Shown piece after piece: positions 53,480 to 62,521 of a stretch of DNA of 64,000 nt (positions are counted from its first letter, which is position 1; every line of letters begins with the position of its first letter). The stretch is taken from NCBI GenBank assembly GCA_040216735.1, contig JAVJOO010000005.1, positions 310,001 through 374,000 on the forward strand, given 5' to 3'. The stretch is from Alphaproteobacteria bacterium. Lineage in GTDB: Bacteria > Pseudomonadota > Alphaproteobacteria > SHVP01. Made by a program: the position numbers and the translations under genes. The notes below the pieces were generated by a model. It made no database searches and was not told the origin of the DNA. It worked only from the letters and a program-made list of their open reading frames with translations.

Positions 53480-54064
53480 ATGACGAAACGGTTGTTTATC
53501 TGGGTGGCCCATCCGACGGCGGGGTCGCTGTGCGCGGGAATCGCGGATGCCTATCAAACCGGCGCCAAAGATGCTGGTGCCGAGGTACGGCGGATGGACC
53601 TGAATGCGATGGACTTCGATATGACCGTCGCCGGTTTCGAGGGCGGCGCGGCGGGGCTGGAACCCGATCTGCGGGAATGGCAGGCCAATATCGCGTGGGC
53701 AGACCACCTGTTGATCGTTCACCCGTATTGGTGGGGTGCCATGCCGACCCGGGCGAAGGCGGTGCTCGACCGAGCGCTGGCGCCCGGATTTGGGTTCAAA
53801 TACCACAAACGCGGCGTGGCCTGGGACAAGTTGCTCACCGGCAAGACGGCCGACGCAATCATCACCTCGGACACGCCGCCCCTGCTCGATACTTGGCTTT
53901 ACCGCAAACCGGCGCGACGCGTGATGAAAAATCAGGTCCTGGGGTTTTGCGGAATCAAAGCGAAATCGATCGTTCAATTCGGTTCGGTCAAGCTCGCGAG
54001 CCCGCGAAAGATCCAACGGTGGATCGGCGCCGCCCGGACCATGGGCCTGAGAGCCGCAACCTGA
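53480..54064 (+). CDS. NAD(P)H:quinone reductase, flavodoxin-like
   Basis: The 194 residues have the flavodoxin-like fold with LFIWVAHP and the flavin-contact motif HPYWWGAMPTRAKAVLDRALAPGFGF, a KefF/NQO1-type signature. Two-electron reduction of quinones avoids radicals. The gene precedes a DUF1772 protein by 21 bases. TetR likely controls both. Confidence 0.88.
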   Translation: MTKRLFIWVAHPTAGSLCAGIADAYQTGAKDAGAEVRRMDLNAMDFDMTVAGFEGGAAGLEPDLREWQANIAWADHLLIVHPYWWGAMPTRAKAVLDRALAPGFGFKYHKRGVAWDKLLTGKTADAIITSDTPPLLDTWLYRKPARRVMKNQVLGFCGIKAKSIVQFGSVKLASPRKIQRWIGAARTMGLRAAT

Positions 54065-54085
54065 AGCCTGTAGGAGGAAAACACG

Positions 54086-54577
54086 ATGGCGTTCGATTGG
54101 ATTGTTTATGTCTGCTTGGCGGCGGGTGTCGCCACTGGCTTGGTGGCCGGCGTCTTCCTGACGTTCTCGGATTTCATGATGAGGTCCCTCGCCGAAATCC
54201 CGAGCGCCCACGGGGCTTCGGCCATGGCGGCGGTCAATCGCCGCGTCTACGGCTCGCTTTTTCTGGGACTGTTCCTCGGGATGGCGGTCATCGCGGCCCT
54301 GCTCGTGCCCTATGCAGCGTTCGGGCTGTCGGGCGCGGCGGCGGCGTGGATCGCGGTCGGCGGTGTGCTTTATCTCGCCGGGACCTTTGCCGTGACAGTC
54401 GCGGTCAATGTTCCGATGAACAAGAAGCTGGACCGGCTAGCGGGATCGCCGGACGGCGACGCCTATTGGCGGCGTTACGCGGTGCGTTGGACGCGGTGGA
54501 ACCATGTGCGCACCGTGGCGGCGTCCGGTGCATCCATTTGTTTGATGAGCGGTGCGGTTGCCCTGGGTGCAGCATAA
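54086..54577 (+). CDS. DUF1772 (anthrone oxygenase-like) membrane protein
   Basis: The 163-residue protein has four membrane helices and the family core FDWIVYVCLAAGVATGLVAG, FMMRSLAEIP, and NVPMNKKLDRL. Some fungal relatives are anthrone oxygenases; bacterial function is mostly unknown. AGGAGG precedes the ATG. It follows the quinone reductase, fitting a quinone/aromatic-redox module. Confidence 0.8.
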   Translation: MAFDWIVYVCLAAGVATGLVAGVFLTFSDFMMRSLAEIPSAHGASAMAAVNRRVYGSLFLGLFLGMAVIAALLVPYAAFGLSGAAAAWIAVGGVLYLAGTFAVTVAVNVPMNKKLDRLAGSPDGDAYWRRYAVRWTRWNHVRTVAASGASICLMSGAVALGAA

Positions 54578-54598
54578 ACGCACCGGCACAAAGGAAAC

Positions 54599-54623
54599 GG
54601 GCCGCCAATCAAGTCGGCGGCCC
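54599..54623 (-). terminator. hairpin between DUF1772 and dienelactone hydrolase
   Basis: GGGCCGCC (54599-54606) pairs with GGCGGCCC (54616-54623). On the minus strand it is followed by GTTTCCTTTG, so it mainly ends the hydrolase transcript; it may act both ways. Confidence 0.6.
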
Positions 54624-54648
54624 GCCCCTGAAACACGTCTTGCGCGAT

Positions 54649-55515
54649 TTAACTCAGGTTCGCCTTCATAAAGGCGATGGTGCGGCTCCAGGCAAGCTCC
54701 GCGGCCTCCTTGTTGTAGCGGGCGCCCGCGGTGTCGTTGTGGAAGGCGTGGCTGGCACCCTCGTACATGTGAACGACGTGATCGACATTGGCGCCTGCAA
54801 GCGCATCGCGGTAGCCCGCAATTCCTGGATTGACGAAGTTGTCGTTGCCGGCGTAGTGCAACATCATCTTGGCCTTGATCTTGGGCACTTCGGCGGCGTC
54901 GGGCACCGGGCCGTAAAACGGCGCCGCAGCGAGCAAGTCCGGTTCGTTGATGGCGATCTGGTTGACCGCGCCCCCGCCCCAGCAAAAGCCCATCGCACCG
55001 ACTTTGCCGTTACTGGCCGGATGACCTTTGAGGAAAGCGACCGCTGCGCGACCGTTGGCGATGACGCCGTCGCGGCTGAGGCCTTGGAACATCGCGCGCG
55101 CGGCGTCTGGATCGGACGGCGTTCCGCCGTTGGGCGACAGAAAATCGGGCGCGAGGGCGACGAAGCCTTCGAGCGCGGCGCGGCGTGCAACGTCGCGGAT
55201 GTGGTCGTTGAGCCCGCGGTTTTCGTGAATCACGACGATCGTCGGCAGTTTACCAGAGGCGTTGGCCGGCCACGCGAGATAGCCTTTGACCCCGTCGCCA
55301 AAGGTAATCGCTTCGGTTTTCACCCGTGGATCGTCGGCGGCGATCATCGCGGCCTGGGCTTGGTTCGCTTCGATCATCGGCACGATGGCGTAGGCCGCTG
55401 CGGAACCGCCCGCCAAAGCGGCGAGACGGCGCATGAACGCGCGGCGATCGAAGGTTTGGTGGGCGAATTCGTTATAGAGATCGATCATCTCTTGGGTGAT
55501 GCGTGGGTCGGACAT
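54649..55515 (-). CDS. dienelactone hydrolase family protein, exported
   Basis: The 288 residues contain the Cys-Asp-His type dienelactone hydrolase site: GFCWGGG (nucleophile cysteine), HENRGL, and GASHAFHND (histidine). An N-terminal RRAFMRRLAALAGG stretch looks like a Tat/twin-arginine export signal. ATG 55515 is supported by GGGAG; the ATG four codons upstream lacks spacing. It may cleave lactones from ring degradation. Confidence 0.85.
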   Translation of the reverse strand: MSDPRITQEMIDLYNEFAHQTFDRRAFMRRLAALAGGSAAAYAIVPMIEANQAQAAMIAADDPRVKTEAITFGDGVKGYLAWPANASGKLPTIVVIHENRGLNDHIRDVARRAALEGFVALAPDFLSPNGGTPSDPDAARAMFQGLSRDGVIANGRAAVAFLKGHPASNGKVGAMGFCWGGGAVNQIAINEPDLLAAAPFYGPVPDAAEVPKIKAKMMLHYAGNDNFVNPGIAGYRDALAGANVDHVVHMYEGASHAFHNDTAGARYNKEAAELAWSRTIAFMKANLS

Positions 55516-55631
55516 TTTCACTCCCATGGGTGCGGATCGTTGGCCGGAAAATACCGGCCCTCACGCGACAAACAGCGGCGGTGGCCAATATCTTCCCTAG
55601 GCGACACGGGCACGCAATATCGCCTCCGCAT

Positions 55632-55660
55632 TTCGTGATCCACGAAGGCGCATATATGCG
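55632..55660. promoter_or_regulatory. two adjacent palindromes upstream of PAS-GGDEF and hydrolase genes
   Basis: TTCGTG-ATC-CACGAA (55632-55646) and CGCATATATGCG (55649-55660) lie in the 281-base gap between divergent genes. Both are perfect palindromes and may be operators. Nothing else is visible in this gap. Confidence 0.4.
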
Positions 55661-55796
55661 ATCTCGTCCCATTCGCCGCACCGCGGACCGTTCCGGCATA
55701 ACGGGGCACCCGAAATGACGGGCGACCTGCCCCCGGCTGGGAAATTCTGGCCGAAGCCTGTACATAGAATGGGCGTTTCGAGAATGGGGGAACGGA

Positions 55797-56699
55797 ATGG
55801 CAACCGCGGAACAACTGTCGAAGACCCTCGAGGCCTTGGTGCGTGTCGCCGACGACGTGTTTGTCGTGTGCGATGCCGAAGAGACCATCCTTTTCGTGAA
55901 TCCGGCGGCGAAAAAGCTGTTCGGCTACGAACCGGAAGAACTTGTCGGGAAACCGCTCTCAATTCTGATTCCGCTGGAGGTGCGCCAGGGGCATGCCGAC
56001 AAGTTTGCGGCATTCCTCGCGGGAGACGTAGACGCCAAGCAGATGGGCGACCGCGACGCGATATCTGTGTTGTGCAAAGAGGGCGGCGAGCGCCCCGTGC
56101 GCGCCTCGATCCAGAGGATGCAGATCGACGGCGACTGGTTTCTGGCCGCAGTCGTCCGCGACGCCTTGGTCGATACCGAGGCGCGTCGGCGGCTGCAAGA
56201 GCTGGCCGATACCGAACCGCTGACGGGGCTGCTCAATCGGCGCGGCTTCCTGCGCGTGGCAACCGACAAGATCGAAACCGCGCGTGGCCGGGATCACCCG
56301 ATGTCGGTCGCGGTGCTCGATCTCGACCACTTGAAAAAGATCAACGACACCCACGGCCATGCGGTAGGCGACGCGGTGATTACGCGCATCGCGCGGGTCA
56401 TCACCAAGAGCATTCGCCAAAGCGACGCTGCCGGCCGGTTGGGCGGCGACGAGTTCGTCATCCTGTTCGACGGCGCGAATGTCGAGGTCGCCGAGCGTGC
56501 CTGCGAACGGATTCGCTCGGAACTGCGCGATTCTGCGATCCGTATCGGCGATGCGATCGTGGACGGCATTTCGTTGAGCGGCGGCATCTCCGGCATTGTC
56601 GGTACCGACAAGACCATCGACGCCGCCCTCGCCCGCGCCGACAGCCTGATGTATTCAGCCAAGCAGATGGGCCGCAACACGGTGCATACGACGGCGTGA
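55797..56699 (+). CDS. PAS-GGDEF diguanylate cyclase
   Basis: Residues 10-120 form a PAS sensor domain (ADDVFVVCDAEETILFVNPAAKKLFGYEPEELVGK). The GGDEF domain makes cyclic-di-GMP: LDLDHLKKINDTHGHAVGD and intact GGDEF (216-220). An inhibitory-site RxxD (R207 to D210) lies five residues upstream, so product inhibition is likely. GGGGGAA precedes the ATG. The soluble layout suggests a cytosolic signal. Confidence 0.92.
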   Translation: MATAEQLSKTLEALVRVADDVFVVCDAEETILFVNPAAKKLFGYEPEELVGKPLSILIPLEVRQGHADKFAAFLAGDVDAKQMGDRDAISVLCKEGGERPVRASIQRMQIDGDWFLAAVVRDALVDTEARRRLQELADTEPLTGLLNRRGFLRVATDKIETARGRDHPMSVAVLDLDHLKKINDTHGHAVGDAVITRIARVITKSIRQSDAAGRLGGDEFVILFDGANVEVAERACERIRSELRDSAIRIGDAIVDGISLSGGISGIVGTDKTIDAALARADSLMYSAKQMGRNTVHTTA

Positions 56700-56706
56700 G
56701 CCGCGA

Positions 56707-58254
56707 CTAGTCGAACAGCCCGGCGTATTCGGCGCGCAGGTCGTCCTTGATCACCTTGCCCATGCCGTTGCGCGGGAGCGCGTCTCTCATCACATAACGT
56801 TTGGGGCGCTTGGGCGGTGCGAGGCCCTGCTTGGCTTGGGCCTCCAGCGTGGCCGCAAGATCGGCCCCCGATTCGACCGGGACGACCAGGGCAACGACGG
56901 CCTCGCCCCAATGCGGATGCGGCACGCCGATAATGGCGACCTCGCGCACGGCGCGGTCTTCGGCGAGAAAGCCCTCGACTTCGGCGGCGTAGACATTTTC
57001 GCCGCCGGTAATCACAACATCCTTGAGGCGGCCCGACAGGGTGAGGAACCCGTCGTCGTCGAGAAATCCGAGATCGCCCGAATGGACCCAACCGTTGCGC
57101 ACCGCCTGCGCCGTCAAACCCGAATCGTGCCAGTATCCCGACATCGATTCGGGTGAGCGGCAAACGATCTCGCCAACCTCGTTCGGTGGCGCGTCGTTGC
57201 CAGCGGGATCAACGATGCGCACCTCCATGCCGGGGCCAGGTAAGCCGACGCAGGTCCCCGGACGGCCCGCTATGGCATCGTCGCGCATGTAGGTGAGCGT
57301 GCCGCCTTCGGTCAGGCCGTAGCAATTCCACAACCGCGCACCGGGCGCCGCCGCAAGGATTGCATCGCGCACCCAGTCGGGCAGCGGCGAGGCCGCCGAC
57401 ATCCATAGCTGCACGCTCGGCCACGCGGTACCGGCCTGGGTCATCGCCGCCACAATCGCCGCCGACATCGTGGGTACGAAAAAGACATGGGTCGCACGAT
57501 GGGTATCGACCGCCGCCACGATGGCCGCCGGATCGAAACCACGCCGCGAGATCACGGTGCCGCCTGCTGCCAACGTCTGCAGCAACATGAACTCGTGACC
57601 GGCGGCGTGGAACATCGGTGTCGAGGCAAGCAACACCGTTTCGGGACCGATGAACATCGCCGATTGGCGCAGGGCGACGATCATCGCGCCGGCGAACTGA
57701 CTGCGCACCACACCCTTGGGCCGTCCGGTCGTTCCCGAGGTGTAGAGGATCGCGACCGGCGCGTTGAGGTCGATGGCCGGGCGCGGCGGGCGGGTGGCCA
57801 TCCCGGCTTGGACCGCCGCTTCGTAGTCGTGCCCGTTCGGCATCGTTACGCCGTCGGTGAGCAGGTGCGAGGCGGTGACGCGCTTGGCGCGGCGCAAGGT
57901 GGGCGCCGCGGCGGCGTCGGCAATCAACACCCGCGGTTCGGAATCGCCCAGGATGTGGTCGTGTTCGCGCTCGCTTTGGCGCGGGTTGAGCGGCACCGCA
58001 ATGGCCCCCAGCTGGGCCGTGGCGAGGTAGCCCTCGACAAAGACCGGGCCGTTGGCGAGTGCCAGGCCGACGCGCTCGCCCTCGCGCACGCCGAGTTCGC
58101 GCAGCTGACCGGCTAGGGCGTCGATCCGGGCCAGCAGGTCCGCGTAGGTGCGGGCGCCCTCTTCCCAAACGATCGCCGTCTTGCGCGGATACGCCTTGCC
58201 CGCGCGACGGACCAGCGCGGCGACGTCGATGGCGTTGTGCGCCGAGGGAATCAT
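56707..58254 (-). CDS. acyl-CoA/aryl-CoA ligase (AMP-binding)
   Basis: The 515-residue adenylating enzyme has VAILYTSGTTGRPKGVV, YGLTEGGTLTYM, SGDLGFLDDDGFLTLSGRLKDVVITGGENVY and the C-terminal GMGKVIKDDLR lysine. It activates an organic acid to its CoA ester. It lies 14 bases after the PaaA-like gene, so they share a message. ATG 58254 starts the family-like region. Confidence 0.88.
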   Translation of the reverse strand: MIPSAHNAIDVAALVRRAGKAYPRKTAIVWEEGARTYADLLARIDALAGQLRELGVREGERVGLALANGPVFVEGYLATAQLGAIAVPLNPRQSEREHDHILGDSEPRVLIADAAAAPTLRRAKRVTASHLLTDGVTMPNGHDYEAAVQAGMATRPPRPAIDLNAPVAILYTSGTTGRPKGVVRSQFAGAMIVALRQSAMFIGPETVLLASTPMFHAAGHEFMLLQTLAAGGTVISRRGFDPAAIVAAVDTHRATHVFFVPTMSAAIVAAMTQAGTAWPSVQLWMSAASPLPDWVRDAILAAAPGARLWNCYGLTEGGTLTYMRDDAIAGRPGTCVGLPGPGMEVRIVDPAGNDAPPNEVGEIVCRSPESMSGYWHDSGLTAQAVRNGWVHSGDLGFLDDDGFLTLSGRLKDVVITGGENVYAAEVEGFLAEDRAVREVAIIGVPHPHWGEAVVALVVPVESGADLAATLEAQAKQGLAPPKRPKRYVMRDALPRNGMGKVIKDDLRAEYAGLFD

Positions 58255-58268
58255 GGGCCCAGCCGCCC

Positions 58269-59741
58269 CTAGTAGTGCATGCGATCGCCTTTGAGGGGAT
58301 CGTCGGGCATTCGCACGCCAAGCTCGGCGCAATCGCGCACCTGGTCGGTCAGCCAGCGGCGGCGCAACTCGGCATTGCTGCGGACCTTGATGCCCAAATC
58401 GATAAATTCGTTCTTTGGATTTTCAGATCCGAAATAGTCGATCACCGAGGGGTAGCGCTTGTCGAACAAGCGCTGGACTTCGTCCATGCGGCCTTCGTCG
58501 ATCGCACGGCGGGTAATTTCCTTGCCGACGCCGGCATGCGCCATGCCCTCGTCCATGTAATTGCGTGCCGACCATAGGGCGTAGGGGATGTAGTTGGACC
58601 CGAGCGAGGCCAGCGACTGGTACCCAGCAGCACGCTCGGAGAGCCAGCGCATGATGCCGATTTCGTCCCACGATTCGATTTCTATCTTGAAGAAGTCGAG
58701 CAGGTAGGCGCCCTCGCCGTAGCGCATGTCGTCGATGACGGCCTGGGCGTCTTCGCCGAGGTTGCGCAGGAGATCGACCATGCCTTCGCCGTGCTCGCCC
58801 TCTTCCTGAATGGTGTGGGACCACTCGGCGATGTCCTCGGCAGTGGGCGGGTCCAGCGCTTCGAGGTAGGTCGTAGTGTATTCGGAGCTCAGGTGCATCT
58901 TCAGGAGCTTGACCAACTTGGCGCGGTAGGCGGCCGGAAGGTCGGCGCGGCCGTCGAGGTAGACGGTTTCAATGTCGCGGCCAGTGAAGCGGGCGGCGGA
59001 GTCCGGAACTGTTAAGCCCAGCGCGCCCATTTCCGCGGCGACCGTTTCGACAAAAACCCTTTCACCGACGACGGCGGCGCGACCGCGAATTCCAGCCTCA
59101 AGTTCCGCGGCCTCGCCCGCGGTATCGGCGACGAGCGCTAGGGCGAGCGGATACCAACGATCGAGCGACGCTTGCAACTCGTCTTGCAAACCGTTGCTCA
59201 AGCGTTCGCGTAGACGCACGATTTGATGGTCGGTCCAATCGCAATAGGCGGTGGGACGCTGGCTCCCAAGCGCTGTGTGCATGAAGAGCCGGGCGACGGT
59301 CACCGCGAAGGGCACGTAGTCGGTGCCGAGATAGCCGAGCGCCCAGGACGCCTGGGCGCGGTCGCGCAGGTAGCGAAACATCAGGAAGTCGTTCCAGTCG
59401 GCGATGGGCGCGCGGAACATCGCCGGGCGATGGGCGGTGCCCTCAACCGTTTTGAGCCCGGTGGCGATGCCGGGATTAGGGTCGGTGCCGATCGATTGGA
59501 GGATGGCCGCGACCTCTTCGATTCGGCGGCCCTGGAGACCGCGTTCGCGCGCGGCCTCTTTGTTCTCCTCGGGCGTCGGGAAGTGTACGTAGACTTCTTT
59601 GACCTGCTGCTTGTTGCATTCGATTTGCAACAGGGTTTGAAGCACCCGCGCGAGAGCGATACGCGCGTGCGGCGTAAGTTCGTCGGGGTGCATTTTGACC
59701 CGTGCCGCCGCGACCTGAGTTCCAACTTCTGCCACTACCAT
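58269..59741 (-). CDS. PaaA/PaaC-like ferritin-fold oxygenase with internal duplication
   Basis: The 490 residues contain two repeats of a PaaA/PaaC-type helical region: ADWNDFLMFRYLRDRA...LGYLGTDYVPFAVTVARLFMH and ESWDEIGIMRWLSERA...LASLGSNYIPYALWSARNYMD. This resembles ring epoxidases of phenylacetate and benzoyl-CoA pathways. GGGAGA precedes ATG 59741. The neighbouring CoA ligase suggests action on an aryl-CoA. I do not see the reductase subunit. Confidence 0.75.
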   Translation of the reverse strand: MVVAEVGTQVAAARVKMHPDELTPHARIALARVLQTLLQIECNKQQVKEVYVHFPTPEENKEAARERGLQGRRIEEVAAILQSIGTDPNPGIATGLKTVEGTAHRPAMFRAPIADWNDFLMFRYLRDRAQASWALGYLGTDYVPFAVTVARLFMHTALGSQRPTAYCDWTDHQIVRLRERLSNGLQDELQASLDRWYPLALALVADTAGEAAELEAGIRGRAAVVGERVFVETVAAEMGALGLTVPDSAARFTGRDIETVYLDGRADLPAAYRAKLVKLLKMHLSSEYTTTYLEALDPPTAEDIAEWSHTIQEEGEHGEGMVDLLRNLGEDAQAVIDDMRYGEGAYLLDFFKIEIESWDEIGIMRWLSERAAGYQSLASLGSNYIPYALWSARNYMDEGMAHAGVGKEITRRAIDEGRMDEVQRLFDKRYPSVIDYFGSENPKNEFIDLGIKVRSNAELRRRWLTDQVRDCAELGVRMPDDPLKGDRMHY

Positions 59742-59806
59742 AGATGTCTCCCTGCCCGGCGGTAGCGAAACGCGCGCGGCATCCTGAGTCAAGCTGCCCA
59801 GCCGGT

Positions 59807-60265
59807 TTAGGCGTAGTCGAGCGGGAGCGCGGTGGTGTACTTGATTTGCTCCATTGCGAAGCTGGACGTGACGTCGCTGAGCGGGACGCGGGCAATGAGG
59901 CGCTTGTAGACTGCGTCAAACGCGGCGATATCGGGGACGACGACCCGCAGCATGTAATCGACCTCGCCCGACATGCGGTAGAACTCGACCACTTCGGGGA
60001 TATCGACCACGGCCCGGGCGAATGCCTCGATCCACTCCAGATCGTGGCGGCTGGTGCGCACGGCGACGAACACGGTCACCCCGACATTGAGCTGGGCTGC
60101 ATCGAGGAGCGCGACGCGGCGTTGGATGACCCCGTCGGCCTCAAGCTTCTGGATGCGCCGCCAGCACGGCGATTGCGACAGCCCGACCGCGGCGGCGATA
60201 TCGGCCACAGGCCGCCCAGCGTCTTCCTGCAACGTCGCGAGGATTTTGCGGTCTATTTGGTCCAT
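59807..60265 (-). CDS. Lrp/AsnC-family regulator
   Basis: The 152 residues have an Lrp helix-turn-helix (DIAAAVGLSQSPCWRRIQKLEADGVI) and an RAM-type ligand domain. It lies 65 bases upstream of the PaaA-like gene on the same strand and likely controls it. GTGAA-ATG-TTCAC (60266-60278) next to its start may be its own operator. Confidence 0.88.
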   Translation of the reverse strand: MDQIDRKILATLQEDAGRPVADIAAAVGLSQSPCWRRIQKLEADGVIQRRVALLDAAQLNVGVTVFVAVRTSRHDLEWIEAFARAVVDIPEVVEFYRMSGEVDYMLRVVVPDIAAFDAVYKRLIARVPLSDVTSSFAMEQIKYTTALPLDYA

Positions 60266-60278
60266 GTGAAATGTTCAC
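60266..60278. promoter_or_regulatory. inverted repeat at the Lrp start
   Basis: GTGAA-ATG-TTCAC is a perfect five-base-arm inverted repeat directly upstream of the Lrp ATG (60265). It may allow autoregulation; inference only. Confidence 0.35.
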
Positions 60279-60380
60279 CCCTATTTCTTGTATTTTCAGG
60301 TAAAAACTACCGCACTTCACCTGGTTGAGGGTCGAAAACGCAAGAAATTTCGGCAGCAACGCGGTTATTGTTCGACCACC

Positions 60381-60617
60381 ATGAAAAATGCCTTCACCGC
60401 CCACCCTGCCTCGGTCAACGAGACCTACGGCGAACATTTGTCTTCGGCCACCGGATTTGGGGTCAGCATGATCTTGGGCGGCCTCGCCTGCCTGGTCCAC
60501 GGCGCCCTGCCGTTCCTGTTCGTCAAGACTGGTTCGCGGACGATCGCGGCATTGCACGACCGCATGGTGTCAAACCGCGCCCGCCCGCCGAGCGCGGCCC
60601 CCATCGCCGCCGAATAA
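60381..60617 (+). CDS. DUF6356-family small membrane protein
   Basis: The 78 residues read FTAHPASVNETYGEHLSSA, then one long hydrophobic hairpin (GFGVSMILGGLACLVHGALPFLFV) and a basic tail. This is the pattern of DUF6356 proteins of alphaproteobacteria. ATG 60381 is chosen over the longer frame. Function unknown. Confidence 0.75.
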   Translation: MKNAFTAHPASVNETYGEHLSSATGFGVSMILGGLACLVHGALPFLFVKTGSRTIAALHDRMVSNRARPPSAAPIAAE

Positions 60618-60721
60618 AGACAACCTCCCTCTAAATGTTCCCCCGCAAGGGGCCCAGCCCCTGTGGGTGGACGCCCCGCGTTCGCTCGCTAGACTGCGCG
60701 TCCGCAGCCGTGGAGAGCGAC

Positions 60722-61585
60722 ATGCTGATTGCCCAAATCACCGATATGCACGTCATGCCCGAGGGCGAACTTATGGGCGAGGTCGTGCCGACCAACGCCA
60801 TGCTGGAGGCTGCGGTCGCGCGCCTCAACGCGCTGACGCCGGCGGTCGACCTCATCTTGGCGACGGGCGATTTGACCGAGGGCGGCGGCCCCGAAGCCTA
60901 CGCGGCGCTGCGCCGCATTTTGGCGCAAGCCACCGCGCCGGTTTTCATGGTGCCGGGCAACCACGACAAGCCCGACGCGATGCGCGCCGCGTTTCCCGAG
61001 GTCGCCTATTGGCCCGCCGACGGCTCGATGCAGTACGTCGTGGAGGACTGGCCGTTGCGTTTGATCGGATTGGATACCCGTGTGGCCAATCATCCGGGCG
61101 GCGACATGGACGCGGACCGCCTCGCGTGGCTGACGGCCCAACTGGACGCGAAACCCGGCGCCCCAACATTGATTTTCATGCACCACCCGCCGTTCCGCAC
61201 CGGCGTGTGGTGGATGGACGCGATCGGCCTGAAAGGCGCGGATGAATTCGAGGCGACCGTGCGGCGCTACGACACCATCGAGGGCGTGGTCTGCGGCCAC
61301 ATCCACCGCCCTATCACGCGGCGCTGGGGCGGCACGGTCGCGACCGTCGCCCCCAGCACGGCGCACCAAATGATGTTGGACCTGGAGGGCACGAATTTCC
61401 TCCAATCGACGAAGGAACCGCCGGCCGTCGCGCTGCACCACTGGACACCGGAAACCGGGTTGGTCACGCACACGCTGTATATCGACGATTTCGGCTGGTA
61501 CGACCCGCCCGATCACCATGACAAGGCGATGATGGCGCGGGCGCGGGCGTTCTTCGAGAAGTCGCGCGCGGAGATGGGGGTTTAG
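60722..61585 (+). CDS. metallophosphoesterase, CpdA-like cyclic nucleotide phosphodiesterase
   Basis: The 287 residues have the class III metallophosphoesterase motifs: ITDMH (DxH), ATGDLTEGG, VPGNHD, MHHPPF and GHIHRP. CpdA homologues hydrolyse cAMP, but specificity is not proved. GGAGAG precedes the ATG. The frame is open to 60635, without family similarity. Confidence 0.88.
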   Translation: MLIAQITDMHVMPEGELMGEVVPTNAMLEAAVARLNALTPAVDLILATGDLTEGGGPEAYAALRRILAQATAPVFMVPGNHDKPDAMRAAFPEVAYWPADGSMQYVVEDWPLRLIGLDTRVANHPGGDMDADRLAWLTAQLDAKPGAPTLIFMHHPPFRTGVWWMDAIGLKGADEFEATVRRYDTIEGVVCGHIHRPITRRWGGTVATVAPSTAHQMMLDLEGTNFLQSTKEPPAVALHHWTPETGLVTHTLYIDDFGWYDPPDHHDKAMMARARAFFEKSRAEMGV

Positions 61586-61635
61586 GGGCGGCGGCGCGCG
61601 GCAATCTGCCTGCGCGGCATTCATCTCCACCACTA

Positions 61636-61716
61636 CCGTCATCCTGATTGTTTCTCACCCTCCTACACCGTCAGCCCCCGCGCGCTATGCGCGCCGGGGC
61701 TGGCTCAGGATGACGG
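61636..61716 (+). repeat. dispersed hairpin repeat with CTCAGGATGACG
   Basis: CCGTCATCCTGA (61636-61647) pairs with TCAGGATGACGG (61705-61716), and a long GC-rich inner hairpin (AGCCCC...GGGGCT) fills the middle. It shares GCTCAGGATGACG with the tandem repeats at 35616-35720. No gene lies between 61586 and 61741. Confidence 0.65.
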
Positions 61717-61741
61717 GCGGGGTTTTGGAGCGACGTCGCCC

Positions 61742-62500
61742 CTAAACGCAGCGGCCGCCGTCGACCTCGAGGCAGACGCCGGTAAGGAAGTTGGCGTCGT
61801 CGCTGGCCAAGAACAGGGCGGCGTTGGCGATGTCGAGCGGGGTCGAGAACCGACCCATGGGGATGCCGGCCAGGAACGATTTTCGATTCTCGGGGGTGTC
61901 GGGCATGCCCATGAAGGTCTCGGTGAGCGCGGTTTCGCCGATCACCGGGTTGATTGCGCAGACGCGAATGTCGGGGGCGAGTTCGAGCGCGAGCGACTTG
62001 GTGACGACGACCGCGGCGCCCTTGGTCGCGTTATACCAGGTGAGGTTCGGGCGCGGGCGCACGGCGGCGGTAGAGGCGATGTTGATCATCACGCCTTTGC
62101 GGCCTTCGCGCCGCAGTTCAGGCACGGCGTGAATCGTGGCGTGATACAGGCTCTTGACGTTGACCGCGAAGACTTTGTCGAATTCGGCCTCGCTGATCTT
62201 GAGGCTGGAGCGGTTGGCGTAGCCCCAGCCCGCGTTGTTGACCATGATGTCGAGCCCGCCATAGGTCGTGACGGCATGGCGGACCGCGGCGGCAACATCT
62301 TCGCCGATGGCCACGTTGGTGTGGATGAAGGACGCGGTGCCGCCGGCCTTTTCGATCTCGGTCACGACCCGAGCACCGCCGTCGTCGTTGAGGTCGGCCA
62401 CGACGATCTTGGCGCCCACCTGGGCATACTTCTTGGCGATACCTTCGCCGAAGCCCGAGGCCGCACCGGTAACGACGGCGACTTTATTGGCGAGTTTCAT
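61742..62500 (-). CDS. short-chain dehydrogenase/reductase
   Basis: The 252 residues contain VTGAASGFGEGIA (cofactor binding), VNNAGWG, and the YxxxK active site in TWYNATKGA, plus GGRCV at the C-terminus. NAD(P)-dependent alcohol dehydrogenase; substrate unknown. It lies about 20 bases after the aldehyde dehydrogenase stop, so the two may form an alcohol-aldehyde-acid pair. Confidence 0.9.
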   Translation of the reverse strand: MKLANKVAVVTGAASGFGEGIAKKYAQVGAKIVVADLNDDGGARVVTEIEKAGGTASFIHTNVAIGEDVAAAVRHAVTTYGGLDIMVNNAGWGYANRSSLKISEAEFDKVFAVNVKSLYHATIHAVPELRREGRKGVMINIASTAAVRPRPNLTWYNATKGAAVVVTKSLALELAPDIRVCAINPVIGETALTETFMGMPDTPENRKSFLAGIPMGRFSTPLDIANAALFLASDDANFLTGVCLEVDGGRCV

Positions 62501-62521
62501 ATTGGCTCCTTTGCCGTTCCC

